From contig MBPM02000003.1 of the NCBI GenBank assembly GCA_001695595.3, positions 1,426,001-1,490,000 of the forward strand: 64,000 nt of DNA, read 5' to 3'. The position numbers and the translations under genes were made by a program. Source of the stretch: Plasmopara viticola. Taxonomy: Eukaryota; Oomycota; Peronosporomycetes; Peronosporales; Peronosporaceae. The notes beneath the pieces were generated by a model that worked only from the letters and a program-made list of their open reading frames with translations, was not told where the DNA came from and searched no databases. Positions 45,705 through 57,958 of the stretch are shown here, piece by piece (within the stretch, counting starts at the first letter, position 1; every line of letters starts with the position of its first letter).

Positions 45705-48700
45705 CTAATGTGCCATGAGATGCACGGCATCATTCAACTTGGTAGTGGTAGTGTGTAGGGCCACGTGAATCAGCTTTTTAAACGCGTCACGGGCATCGTC
45801 GTCGGACAAGTCAAGCATTAAAGTCTTGTGCACCCATTTGATGCATTCGACACTGTGGAGCTCGGGAATGCCGCACGTGAGGGCGAGAACCAACAACGTA
45901 ATGAGGAGATTCGAGTGCGTGCGCAACGATTGAAACGCCTCACAAGCAAGTTGTTGAAACTGTTGATAATGGTCACTCTTTTTCCCCCCCATGGCGTCAA
46001 GCATGGATGAAGTGAACACAAAGGGGGCCCGTTCCCTTTTAACCCCCAATTTGGACTTGAAATTGCCCAAAAAGTGCCCAAAATCAATATGAAAAAACTT
46101 GCCCGAGCGCTGCAACATAATATTGTCGTTATGGCGATCGCCAATCCCCAAGACATAAGTTGCCACACAATACCCAGCACAAGAACGTACAAACGTTTGG
46201 GTCGTTTCACGGTCCCGCAACCAAGTCGATGGCATCCGTCGACGTGGAGAGAGCGGGAAACACGACGAAAGGGACCGCGGACACAATTCCTTCTTTGCTG
46301 CAGTATCCGCGTCAATAGTATTGCCCGCACCCGCGTCAATACTATTGTCTTTCAACGTCGTTGTATGGTTCGCATACAACCACTCTGAAAGCACCCCCTT
46401 CTTCACCAAAGCATCTTTGGCCGAGTTTAATTTTCGACCAAGTTTCGTTCGTGCTTTGGCGTGACGCGCATAGATAATACTGGCCAAGGTCTCTGCGTCT
46501 CCCACCACTTCAATCATGCCAATCTCATCGCCGGTCGAGATGCAAGCGTAAGGCAAGAGACAGAGGTCGAGACCCGCTTCTCGCCATAAATCATCCATCA
46601 CCCTCAAAATTTGAAGCACCAATTGATCCTGACGCAGATCGTCACCAGCTTTGAAAATGACATAAGGGCGTCCATGTTGCGCTTTTGCGCTTTCAAATTG
46701 GAGAAACAAGGGACGTTTCTTGGATTCCATCACGCGACAATTCTCGACAATGACGCGCGTGCAATACGATCGTGGCTGGAGCGGCAATTGAAACGTATCG
46801 GGCAAGACGACGGCGTCCAGGGCTTTGTGCAGTTTTTCTCTCCGACCGATTGAAGACGATTCGCTCTTGATACTTGCAGCAATGTCTTCGAGTTTCTTCA
46901 AGACGTAGACTGACTGACGAATCTCCAACTTGTAGCTGCCACAGAGCTGTAGGTATTGACTCGAAAGGAGGTGAAAACGTTCGGCTGTTTGCAAGTTATG
47001 GGCCTCGGCTTTGAGGAACCAATACAACAAGTAGCCGATCTGGGAAGGATTTGTCAAGGCTCGCATGAGTAAGAACCGAGCCAAGGCGGAATCGTGGTAT
47101 CGTTCATTCTTCAAAGCTTGCACGAGCTGAAGGAGGTAGAGCTGCAATCGATGATCGGGCAACGCGTGCATGCATCGGACGGCGTACGCGCGTACTTTTG
47201 GGTCCGAGTACAGCGGACTTAAAAGCTGGAGGGCTTGGAGGTAAGTTGGCTGTTGCCATTGCAAAAGCATGCGATAGGCTTCAAGGACTTGATCTCGATG
47301 GCCCCACTTCACAGACAATAGAAACGCTGGCAGCAATGCCGAGTCGTGCTTCAGCGCTAAACGTGACGTCCAAATAAACGATCGATCGTCACACGACAAG
47401 TCGACCAAAGGATCCTTTCTCAAACGCTCGAGCAACTTTTGCTGGTCGCTCGACATGTTTGCCAACGATAAATTCTCAAAAGGTTCGTTAGCACTATCAC
47501 GCTTATAAAAAATAGACGCTCGAAAGGCAATGCTCTTTTTCGGCTTTAGGACACTCGAGAACGCAAACATCAGAGACGAAGAACCGGAACATTCCAGCAT
47601 GAGTTCCATGCTGCCGACCTCTTGACCATGCAGTCGATTGTGGTGCAAGCAATTCTCAATGTCCAGCGGCGTGATCGTGCCCGAGCTAGGAAGGGGTACG
47701 ATATCCAATAGCATTGTTCCAATTCGTAACGAGTGTCCAAAGTCAAACAGATGAAGGCCACTCCACGCCACGATTTGTCCCGATTTCGTACAAAAAGTGA
47801 CTTTTAAATGTGAACCGTGAGGCATATCAATTAGCCGCAGTCCGACTTCAATCTCTTTCCTTGGCTCGCACGTCACTTCACGAATTCGATACGCCAACGT
47901 CTTGTCTCCATTTCCATCACGAGGCGATTCATACTGCAGCCTGGTCGTTGTCTCGTACAAAATGGTTGATCCATGTTGTAGACTAATTTTTGCAACTGCA
48001 GCCGTCTCGGCGACTTTCAACTGCACTTTAGCAATGTTGACCAACAATTGTCGCTGGTCTTGCATCGTTGAAGCTTCAGGAGGAGAAGGAAACAGTTCCG
48101 TGTGACTACTCTCACGACTCTCGGTTGCCAAAACGGACGAGTCTGAAACATGGTCAGGGGCTACCACGTCAAAAAAGCGCGCGTAATGGAAAAAAAGGTA
48201 TCGTCCAATCTCTTCTGTGACAGCCTCGAGGATACAAAAGTCGTTGCTTGTAGCCGAACTCACCGATTCTTCTAAATCACTGGATTCAATGACAATTTCC
48301 AACACTCCAATAATCTTCGCAGTGTCTGTCGCACCAGCGCTGGTTTGTAATGCGTCAAACTCGAAAAAGGGAGCGGCAAGAATAGCCGAATCGTAACGGT
48401 AGAGTTCACGTGCCACGTCATCATCATCGATCTCATCGTCCAGCAACTCAGCCGCGTCTCCAATCCAAATCGGACCGCGCTGGGCAAGAATGAGCTGTCC
48501 AGTGCTCGCCTTGACATCCACGTATCTTTTCGACAATTTCTCGTCAGAAAACTAATGCAAGCGCAGACACAATTTAGTCAAACTTCTTTCAATGGCATTG
48601 CTGTATTGTATCTAACGCCGTACCTTGATAACAAGTCGTTCGTTCACATGATCGAAAGCATAAATTCTCACTTTGCGCGCCGAAAAGATCGATGTCAGTG

Positions 48701-49830
48701 CTTTTTTCACATATTCCAAGGTATGATCCAATTCGTTTTCTGGCGTAATGCTGGCAAAATGATCTTTGCAGAACGTTTTCACCGAGCAGTGGGCATAACC
48801 GCCAGGCTCAGCCGTCGGATATTCGCTTTTTTGTCGCATCAAAACAAATTGCAACGCCCACTTTTTAAAACTCTCCATCTTTACGCCATGCACAGATCAA
48901 ATTGTTAGAATATAACCTCCTCGCGTTCCTAATCATTTCTCGTTTCCTTACCTCACTTGTTTCTAGAACTGAATCGTTTTTCTCTGAAGCAATAAGCGCG
49001 CAGCTAGCAGCATCAAGTTCCGTAATAATCTACCACATCATTAACAAATAAGTTCCACGCAATCAAAGTCCCTTTAAATGACACCACTACACACCTTCAT
49101 TGATATCATCAGGTACTCAACCAATTCCATTGCAATCACTTTCATATCGGACGAGCGGTTCAACGCAAAGTAGTCTCCGATCCCAAGCCTTTGCTGAGGG
49201 TTCAACGCTGCCTGCTTAAGTGCAATCGCATTCGGAACACACGTCTGAGCCAGAGCCAAGGTGCCACACGTGACGACACAAAATTCGTCCTCTTGCTGCA
49301 ACTTTCCATCTAATCCTCCGAGCGGAAACGTATCACCTGGACGTAAGCGGACTCGTCGACTAGCTGCCACTAACGTCTTGATAGCACTAGCCGAGAACGT
49401 ATTAAAGTATGGGACACTGCAGATCAAAGACGTTGGCTGCATGTATACATTGAGATCAAGTAGCCTGACACCAAAAGACAAAAGGCATAGACTCTAAACG
49501 CACCGACATGTTTTGTTGGTTTAACTCCATCTCATTCTTGGTACGGACATTAAACTGCATGTTCATCCGCTTCATAAACATGAGCTGTCGGAATGCCAAC
49601 TTCCACTTACTTTCTTTTCCATGCTGCTCCGTTGAAAGTTGACGGGTCACCTCAGCATGATGAGGCACGAGATCCACAGGTGCAGCTTGACGCGCTTCGT
49701 CCACATGGACACGATCCTCATGCAGTGCCTTGACCTGGCTTTGGATCGAACCGACCACTTCACCCATCAAGCTCGTCGCTGTAGTGTCTCTGAAATTATG
49801 ACAAAACGAACGCGGTCGCTTCATTCCCAT
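45705..49830 (-). CDS. PI 3-kinase with N-terminal cNMP-like and GAF domains
   Basis: Five exons: 49504-49830, 49095-49436, 48952-49029, 48624-48878 and 45705-48551; 327+342+78+255+2847 nt give 1282 residues in one frame. Residues 115-220 look like a cyclic-nucleotide-binding fold (ASRRVRLRPGDTFPLGG, EDEFCVVTCGTLALAQ). Residues 275-435 look like a GAF domain (SIFSARKVRIYAFDHVNE, RGPIWIGDAAEL, GVLEIVIESS). A C2-like region (about 520-670) and the PIK helical repeat (about 718-884) follow. The kinase has FKAGDDLRQDQLVLQILR, GIGDRHNDNIMLQ and FHIDFGHFLGNFKSK, then the activation-loop sequence KRERAPFVFT, which is closer to class I/II than to VPS34. An acidic/Ser-rich insert lies in the kinase N-lobe region. 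An in-frame stop lies just upstream of the start. It follows phosphatidylserine synthase on the same strand. Confidence 0.85.
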
Positions 49831-50121
49831 CCGTTACGCTTTAATATCTCGATCGAGTCGTTCTTAACGCTTATGTTATTTTTAAGCGAGCTTGATATGA
49901 TGCTTGGAATGCAAAGCAAGAAGCAAGAACCAAGGGATACAAGTCACGTGCACTTGAATGCTTTTCGTTGTAGATTGTGCAGTGCGATTCTGAAGCTTGA
50001 ATGTTTCTCTCTTTGCACTATTTCGAAGTCGATACCCTTGGGTTTCCACGAAGATCGCTTTGATTTGGCATTCTTTTGGGAGAAGCAAATGCGCAAACTA
50101 ACTCGACAGCTGCGGCGTTAT

Positions 50122-53100
50122 CTAATCGAGCAATGCTTCCAATCGCCACTGCGGCATCTCGACGTCACAAGCGTCTACAGTCTTACCTGGTGACGCACTA
50201 GCCGGGACTTTGCAGTCCGCAACACATTGTTCGAATCGGGCAAGTTGGGACTGTAGCTTTTGCGCTTGTTGCACGTGACCAAAGAAAACGAGCATCTGAA
50301 GCAGACGTTGGACTTCATGCAAAAGCGCTGCATTCGGTCGCAATTCCGACAGCTGTTGGCTGACATACGCCTCCTCTTCCGCGCTTCCCTCCTTTATCCT
50401 TTTGCGTCTTTCGCGGCGTGATGCATTCCCTTTGTGTTTCGCATTAATTTTGGGATTCTTACTTGCAGCGTCTCCAAGCGTTTGAGTCGCGTAAAAGTGG
50501 CTAGCCGTCGCCATCGAGAGGGACTGCATTGAAAAGTTGCCAATACTAGCAGCACTGTTATGACTGCCAACAGAAGTGACCGAAGCATAAGAAAGCGCAC
50601 TCTCGACAGCACTCGACGCCCCCGAGCGAATGCTACCGGCCTCAGTGTCGTCCTCATCCCAGCGCCTACCGTCAATCCCGTGTAGCTTAAAGAGCCGTTT
50701 TTGCTCACAAATGGTCGTCCACCGTTGAAAGTGCTTGACAAACTGCACTTCCTTGTGTTCTAGCTCGTCCATTACATCGTCGCAACTTTGGACGACGCCA
50801 GGTTCGACATCACTCGTCACCAAATCCTCGCGCTTGTGCAAGTAAGCGAGTCGCAATGCCTCTGACCACTGCTGATGGGCGACCAACAACGCCACGGCTT
50901 CATCAATGTCATGACAGTACTCAACATAAAGCCTTGACACGACTAAAATATTCTCGACTGCTCCATCTTGCCGATCCTGCTCTTGGTTCAAAAGTTCTTG
51001 AGCAAGGGCATAGGCTTCCTCTCGCAACTTGTCAGCAGATTCTGGATCGCGAGCACTAAGAGCGAGCGCCATCTGCCAGTCTCGTGCAGCAATAAATGCA
51101 CGTCGCGCTTTCTCCTTTTCCGAAGCCGAGAGATAAACGTACGCTGCAGCCGCATACTCTTTCTTTGCCAGTAGATACTCGCCTTTTAAGTTTAAAAGTT
51201 GTTGACAAAAAGCACGATCGCTTGGCGACGATACGTGCTTCATGGGCACAAGTGGAAAGAACCTCAGAGCCTCATCGTAGAGTCCTCCTTGCTTGATCAA
51301 ATCAAGCGCAATCGATTGCAGCTTGCTAATTTCCGCCAAGTCGTCAGCATCCGTTTCGCTAATCAAAGCTGCGACATGAGTCAACGCTTGGGCATGGCGT
51401 CCAAGGTGGACATCAATCGTGTATTTGCGCCAACGTTCGTTCGCTAGACTAGCCACACGGTCTAAGAATGGACCATACTCTTTCGGATCCCGCTGAGAAT
51501 GCATGGCTACAATTCGCACGAGGTTTAAATCGTATCGTCCCATCGCTTCTGCGTATAAAGTGTCTACATTTGTCAGCATGATCAGGTGCTTGATTGCTCG
51601 CGTTGCTGCCGCCCGATTGCGAGCTAACGTGGTCTCCTCCTCCCCTTGGTTTGGTTGTAGCAATTGCTGAATTTTACCAAGTGCTTCGTCAAAGCGTGGC
51701 GGGGACTGTTTTACCGCACTTGTGACGAATGGAAGCAGCAAAGCAGCTTCAGCTTCCTCGCCAGCACTTGCCAATTCTTGAGTGACGCGCAAAATCTTTT
51801 GACAGATCGTATTTACTTTCTCTTCACCATTTAGAGACGTGCGAGTCTGATCATCTTTGTCTTTGCGCTTAATCAAATCAAAAGGCTCGAGCAGCAGGCC
51901 ATACTTCGTGGCCCATACGTCAATCGGATGCAAAGTGGTGATGAAGAGGCAAAGACGGTCACTGGTGACTGTAGCTGGTCTTGTCGAAAGGAGAGAATGG
52001 ACAAGAAAGCGCGAAAAGCTGTCGAGGAAAACAAAAGGATCAAAGTCGACGAGGAGATTCAAGTCAAGTCGATGGCGACGACAAGTTTCCAGTGCCGCAA
52101 CATACTTTTGAGCTTGAAGCTGTTGCACGGCGAGCGCTAAGACCAACACACGAGGGTACATGCATTCGAGATTTCCACGTGGCATTTGAACAATGATACT
52201 GGAGCGCTGGCTCAATGTTGCGACGAGCAGAGCGCCACGCTCAATGGCCCGTGCTTCATACTTTACGACGGTCCCGTTTTCAAAAGCAAAGTCTTGTACC
52301 TTAGCCATTGATGCGATACAAAGTTGAGACTCCCGTCCTTGGGTTGTAAAGAAAAGCATGGAAAATAGCGCACTATAGCGAAAAGATGAACAGGCCGAAG
52401 CCAGCACTTGACCGTTTACGTACAACCGTGCACTGGACCCTTCTAGGCCAATTACCACAAATCCATCTTCAGCTCCTGCCCGTGGCATCGATTGATCGTG
52501 GCAATCAAGCACAGTCATGTGAGAGAATGCTGAAAGCTTCGTACACGCTCTCGTCGGTACGACTTTCTCCTTTGCTAACGCATTTAATGTGTACATAGCC
52601 CCACAATGCGTCTGGATGGCTAGTTCCATCGATCCTTCATCACCATTCTCTTGGTCGTCTTTGGAATGTATACGCTGGATTAAACAAGCCCTTCGAACAT
52701 CAAAGAGCTCAATCCGATAAACTGTGACGGCTTCGTCATCGTTTCGACCACAAGTGTTTGGCAAGCAAAGCACAAGTTGATCCCGCCAACCAGTCTTACC
52801 AGCAAACACAAGTCGGCGAGTTGTGGCGTCAAAGTGAGCCCAGAGCAGGCTTGAGAATTCTAATGGTTCATCCTCCATCGTGTGAGAGAACTTTATTCTA
52901 GTCTCCTTCACCAGCACGTCTGATCGGGCTGCAGTGTTCGGTGGAGCAGGCAGCCCAGCCGACGACGCACGCGCGTCTGCTGTGAGGTAGTTTTCAACCA
53001 TAACAACGTCTCCACCAGCAAGCAGCACAAGCACCACCTTTGCTTGGGAATCAAACACGATCGAATTGATCGCTCCATTTAATGTGACTTGGAGTAGTGC

Positions 53101-54396
53101 AAACGGTGGAGGTACCAATGTACGATGCAAGGGGGTCAGGAGCAGCTTCGAGCCATCAATTACTCCCGTTACTGCCACACTTTGACGTGACACCGCGACG
53201 CCGCTCTTCTCTGCCTGCATTTTTAAAGTCATCGGCTCCACCAATGCGTGTTCCGTTTCAATGCTGCATATATCCCACGCAAACTCGTGCTCGTACAACT
53301 TTAGTGTTTGTGTGAGCAACGAATACGTTAACACGTTCAATCGACCCGCTACGTCTTCGTCCCAAGCCAAAGCAACGAGTTGATTGCTTAATTGAAGCTC
53401 TTGTTTCAAATACCAATGGTAGTTCGATCTCGACCAAAGCTGAATACGCACCGGTTGCTCAACATTTGCTCTTCTTTCGGATCCTTGCAAAGTCACTGCA
53501 AGGACTTCGGACGTTGCGTTCCATTGCATATGCGCAATCTCATATGCCGGTGCACAGTATGGCGCCGGAATGACAAACTCGCCATGCCGCAACCCATTGC
53601 GCTCGAAAAACACTACAACCAATTGTCCTTTTCGCACTTCAGAACTCGCAATGAGTGCCAGACTTTGACTCCAATCCAGTGCTGAGCCAAGTCCCGCGAT
53701 CGCTCGTCCATCCTCGAGTCTTCCCAATGCATGAAACTCGAGTAACTGTGTAAATACCAGCACCTTGTGTACCACACTAGTGTCGTCTTGATTCCTCGTC
53801 CTTGTTGCTATATTAAGCGCAATGAACGCACTGTCGCTACGCCAACACAGAGAATAGCACCACTCTTTTTCATCTCGTCTGGCACTGCTAAGCTTTAGCT
53901 CTGAAGGCAAAAAGTCTTCGACTGCTGTCTCGTGAAGCACCTCCCAATCGTTGCTCATGACTAGTAACGCATGGGTCCCAGTGACAAGCGCCAGGACCTC
54001 CTGGTTAGCACTCCACGCGACTGCACGCAGTCCACTATCGACACTCCCGACTTCGTCGCCACTCATGGTATCAACGTCCACTGAAACTAGCGCACCGCTG
54101 GTAGAGGCGCATACGAGCGCACCCAATTCATCCACGTAGCTCATCCACTGCCAGCAACCAGCCGATGCGTCACTATCCTCCACAGTCTCTTGTAAATTGA
54201 AGACACTTTGCAGCTTTTTACCATGCGAATGCACATCGTGTTCGTCGAGATGCAGCGAATAGATACGACCACATGAAGACAGAAAAAACATGTGTGCATC
54301 GCCTGGAGCGGATGCAAATGCAACACATTGGTTCTCAGAGGTACTGCATGCCTCCAGCGTCCACACGCGACGCTGCAGCGACACCAAGTTTTGCAT
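50122..54396 (-). CDS. ELP1: Elongator complex protein 1
   Basis: Scaffold subunit of Elongator (IKI3/IKAP), needed for wobble-uridine modification of tRNA in the cytoplasm. A single-exon protein of 1424 residues, somewhat longer than the usual ~1330. The N-terminal two thirds show beta-propeller-like repeats (VWTLEACSTSENQCVAFASA, LRAVAWSANQEVLALVTG). The C-terminal third is helical and TPR-like, with DVWATKYGLLLEPFDLI, ALALSARDPESADKLREEAY and LVVSRLYVEYCHDIDEAVAL, which match ELP1. A Ser/Ala-rich low-complexity stretch followed by HKGNASRRERRKRIKE corresponds to the basic tRNA-binding region of the family. Its first ~390 nt are also present as a fragment at 32430-32770. Confidence 0.9.
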   Translation of the reverse strand: MQNLVSLQRRVWTLEACSTSENQCVAFASAPGDAHMFFLSSCGRIYSLHLDEHDVHSHGKKLQSVFNLQETVEDSDASAGCWQWMSYVDELGALVCASTSGALVSVDVDTMSGDEVGSVDSGLRAVAWSANQEVLALVTGTHALLVMSNDWEVLHETAVEDFLPSELKLSSARRDEKEWCYSLCWRSDSAFIALNIATRTRNQDDTSVVHKVLVFTQLLEFHALGRLEDGRAIAGLGSALDWSQSLALIASSEVRKGQLVVVFFERNGLRHGEFVIPAPYCAPAYEIAHMQWNATSEVLAVTLQGSERRANVEQPVRIQLWSRSNYHWYLKQELQLSNQLVALAWDEDVAGRLNVLTYSLLTQTLKLYEHEFAWDICSIETEHALVEPMTLKMQAEKSGVAVSRQSVAVTGVIDGSKLLLTPLHRTLVPPPFALLQVTLNGAINSIVFDSQAKVVLVLLAGGDVVMVENYLTADARASSAGLPAPPNTAARSDVLVKETRIKFSHTMEDEPLEFSSLLWAHFDATTRRLVFAGKTGWRDQLVLCLPNTCGRNDDEAVTVYRIELFDVRRACLIQRIHSKDDQENGDEGSMELAIQTHCGAMYTLNALAKEKVVPTRACTKLSAFSHMTVLDCHDQSMPRAGAEDGFVVIGLEGSSARLYVNGQVLASACSSFRYSALFSMLFFTTQGRESQLCIASMAKVQDFAFENGTVVKYEARAIERGALLVATLSQRSSIIVQMPRGNLECMYPRVLVLALAVQQLQAQKYVAALETCRRHRLDLNLLVDFDPFVFLDSFSRFLVHSLLSTRPATVTSDRLCLFITTLHPIDVWATKYGLLLEPFDLIKRKDKDDQTRTSLNGEEKVNTICQKILRVTQELASAGEEAEAALLLPFVTSAVKQSPPRFDEALGKIQQLLQPNQGEEETTLARNRAAATRAIKHLIMLTNVDTLYAEAMGRYDLNLVRIVAMHSQRDPKEYGPFLDRVASLANERWRKYTIDVHLGRHAQALTHVAALISETDADDLAEISKLQSIALDLIKQGGLYDEALRFFPLVPMKHVSSPSDRAFCQQLLNLKGEYLLAKKEYAAAAYVYLSASEKEKARRAFIAARDWQMALALSARDPESADKLREEAYALAQELLNQEQDRQDGAVENILVVSRLYVEYCHDIDEAVALLVAHQQWSEALRLAYLHKREDLVTSDVEPGVVQSCDDVMDELEHKEVQFVKHFQRWTTICEQKRLFKLHGIDGRRWDEDDTEAGSIRSGASSAVESALSYASVTSVGSHNSAASIGNFSMQSLSMATASHFYATQTLGDAASKNPKINAKHKGNASRRERRKRIKEGSAEEEAYVSQQLSELRPNAALLHEVQRLLQMLVFFGHVQQAQKLQSQLARFEQCVADCKVPASASPGKTVDACDVEMPQWRLEALLD

Positions 54397-54727
54397 TGAT
54401 TAGGAAAGTGCCAGACCACTCACTTTTCGCTTTGCTGTATCACAAAATTAGGATAGAATGGGATTTTATAAGAGGAAAGACACAAAATTTGGGTCAATAC
54501 GCTACCGACGGCGCCAACTAGGTGCCGACCTGATGTTCGAAAGATTGTGGGAAACGGTCACTGGAAACGGATGGGTCATGGAGCAAGGAGCAGCTCGCGC
54601 ACGCGACGATTGCTCTCAGCTTCAGCGACCTGCAGCTGAGTCACCTCATGACGTCATCAAGTGCGAGAGAGGCGTGGCTAGTTTGGAACCTTTGATCAAA
54701 TGCTTAACATGGTGAAGTGGGTGTTAC

Positions 54728-54943
54728 TTGAGAAATAGTTGGCGTCACTTAGTACACGAAAGCGAGCACGTAATGAAGCTGGAGGACCTCTTGGGTAAGA
54801 TGAAGAACGCAAACATTAATCCAGGCGAGGGGGAGATTTGCGCAGTAACGCTGCGGGGTCTACCAGCGAGCTACGAAAGCCTCATCCAAGCGTTTGGTGT
54901 ATCGGCAACGTACTTTTGCCTCAAAATCTTGTGCGTAAGCTGA
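54728..54943 (+). pseudogene. Copia gag fragment
   Basis: The frame MKLEDLLGKMKNANINPGEG, then EICAVTLRGLPASYESLIQAF, matches the gag (UBN2-like) domain of Ty1/copia elements. The piece upstream (54458-54715) may belong to the same element. No LTR or pol is visible. It lies in the intergenic gap between the ELP1 start and the PhyA-Gnt1 copy. Confidence 0.65.
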
Positions 54944-55661
54944 GGAGGTGCTACTAACCGTCAAGCACATTAAGTTTGTCGTGGGGCTGCGCATGGAAGC
55001 GTCAAGACAGACCGGAAGGGAGAGTGCTAGATAGTGGTGTTGCAGCAGTGTGTGGATGCTTCTTGTTTTGTACAAGTAGCTAGCGAAGCGCGTGGCTATG
55101 GGATTATATCAAATGTCTGGTGTGGAAAGCGTCAGTTGGGTTTAAATCTCGTTGCCTCTAATGCCGATCAAGTCTAATCACATGGACTTGGTGTCTAGGA
55201 TTCATCACAAGCTTCTTCTTTTGTGCTACGTTCCCTTCACGCAACAACCTTCCATATTTCGTGTCACTACTGGGTTTATAGTTTTACAATGGACCTTACT
55301 TTTACTGTCGCAATCCCACCAAGCTCCGAGCGCTTCAAATTAGATCACTAATAGCGTCAAAATAAAGCACTAGTAGCGTAAGTTCTTGTGGTAGACTCGA
55401 CAAATTGAGTAGCTGTGTGCAGCCGGGCAAGTGCACACGACCTAACAGTGTATTCGAGTGCGTAATGTACCATCAAAAAAAAGGAGGTCGTTTACGTGGT
55501 GCATCCAAAGATTTTAAGCGGAGGCAATTCCTACTCGCCTTCTGTTGGCATGATAATACCGAGTCTATGTCCCAAGCGTAAACCACTTATTACGGATAAG
55601 TTGGTGCTAAATAATTATAAAGCAATCGTATTATAACGGTTAGATTGGATTTAACAACTTA

Positions 55662-57872
55662 ATGGAGGCCAAGACGTTGCTTGACACACTGTCACCGCAA
55701 TTGCGAGGGCTCGTGGAGGCCCCTTTAGGGTCCAAACTACCGTCTTCTACAGAGTTTGAGCCCAAACACTTCAGCAAGAAAGATGTGGAGTCTGTGTGTG
55801 AAACGGTCGGTCAGAACGCTCAAGAAGCTTTGCATCAGACTGCACGACTCGATCCAACGGAGCTATTTAGTACGGTGTGTAGCTGAAAATTGTGCGGGTC
55901 TTTGCAGCGTTAAAGCATCCAGAATCTTCTGATTTTGTGGTAAAGAAGGGATTCTTAGGGCGCCAGAATGCTCTAGCAGTACGAGATGCATTGACGGAGT
56001 TGATAAAGAGTAGTGAATTTTTTCATGAGGCAAAGGTTGGCGCAAATGGAAAATTGCGTAGCGATCGAGCAATGCGAGGAGACAAAATACATTGGATAAA
56101 GACCCCAAAGGACTTGACCGCACCAGCGGAGAACGTGAGTCTTGCTATTTTGCATCTGCGCAGACAGGTGGAAGCGCTCGTTTACGGATTGAAGAAAGTC
56201 TCGCCTGAGCTCGAATTACGTAATATTGTGTCGACACAATTCTCAATATTTGTACGTGGCTGCGTTTCGGGACTTTTTGCTCATTTTTAGAAGTTTAATT
56301 CTTTTACACGTAGCCAGGAGACGGTGCTAGGTTTGTCAAGCACGTAGATACTTATTCGAACGCACAAATTGATGAGCAGGAAATGACATTTGAAAACAAT
56401 TATGTTCGTGTCATCACATGTGTTGACTACTTGAACGCTGACTGGATGCCTGAGCACGGAGGCCAACTTCGCGTTCATCTCAAGGATTCACAATCCTCAT
56501 CAGCTTGTCAATGGGACATTCACCAAAACTTGATACTCTTGTGGTATTCCGCAACCTTCATGTCGAACATGAGGTGCTGCCAACGTATCGTGAGCGCAAA
56601 GCTGTGATAATTTGGTATTATGGAAAGTCGCTAAAAGCGTCTCTCGCACTAGCGAGTAGTGAGCGCGCATCCGTACCGCGCCCTTCCAATGCATTGACAG
56701 ACAAGTCGTCAATAAGCTCAGAGCAAGCACGTATTCTTGTTGCGATTCCAAGTTACCGTGACTCAGAGTGTAAGCACATCGTCGATAATCTGTTTGCCCA
56801 AGCAACGTTTTCCAGAACGAATATCTGTTGGTATCTGTTTGCAGACCGAAAGCATCGATGACACTTTACCATACCTTGAAACCAGATATTTAAAGGAAAA
56901 AGTTCGTATTCATTGGATGGACTTTCGAAGTGCTGCGAGTCCGTGCATGGCGTGTTCATTCGCGCAAACATTATGGCAAGGTGAAAAATTTTATCTTCAA
57001 ATTGATAGCCATATGCATTTTCGTCGTGGGTGGGACTGTTTTTTTATTTGTGAACTGGAAAAATGCCCTTTACCGAAACCCATCCTGACGACGTACCCAC
57101 TTGGCTACGCCTTGCCCAATGAAGTAAAGTTGGACATGCTTCATGGTGGCTTGGCTTATTTTAACTTGCACTTTATATGAGTCAATTGAGTGTCGCCCCA
57201 CTCTTCTTTGTGCTTCCTCTTTCGACGGCCACGGAATGCTACGCCAAACCGGCAGGATACTGTCAAAAGAATTGACCAAGTAGGTTGCAATTGTAGTTTG
57301 CTTTGATGGCTAGCGCTGTGGTATACATACAATTAATATATTGTGTATCGCGATTCAGACCACTTCCGTCACTTTTCTGGGCTGCTGGATTCGCCTTTTC
57401 ATCGGCTGAAGTGATCGCGGAAGTGCCGTACGACAAAAGCTTACGATTTTTGTTCGTTGGAGAGGTAGCGTTAATGGCTGCGCGGTTGTGGACGTTTAGC
57501 TGGAACTTTTATGCACTCTCGAGAAGTGTAGTTTATCATCTTTGGACTCGAGCATATCGTCCAGTATTTCAAGAGTTGGAATGTGATGAAGCCGAACGGT
57601 ATCGCGCAGCGTCACGACACTACGTCAAGCGGTTGTTACAAATTGACGTAAGATTCGAATCCCGAGAGGACACATCATATGTGGGTACGCACGGACTAGG
57701 AAGTGAGCGGAGCTTTGAGAGCTATCAGAAGCATATTGGAGTTTGTTTTTCCACTCAAAAGATTGCGTGGCGAGCGAAGTGGGGAGACCTGGATCCAATT
57801 CAATTTGATTTGAAAACTCAGGCTGGTACAACTCTGGCTCCAGCGAAGGTGAAGCATGATGATTTGATTTGA
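55662..57872 (+). pseudogene. Prolyl hydroxylase / Skp1 GlcNAc-transferase fusion, decayed arm-B copy
   Basis: Homologue of the intact gene at 29625-31849, in inverted orientation. Lesions seen: a 1-nt deletion near 56520 (arm A reads WDIPPRLDTLVVF, here the frame is lost after WDI); a 1-nt insertion near 56810 in the stretch that gives FPERIFVGICLQ in arm A; loss of the intron 3 acceptor near 57180 (TATAGGTG in arm A, TATATGAG here); and GEESLMAAR changed to GEVALMAAR in the transferase. The iron ligands themselves are retained (KHVDTYSN), so decay seems recent or driven by a few hits. No full-length product is expected. Confidence 0.92.
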
Positions 57873-57958
57873 TTACAGATTCAATGAAATTCTTTCCTTT
57901 GAAAGCGACAGCTTTGGCGATTCATGTCTTTGCACTTTGCATAGCCGCGGTTTTAAAA

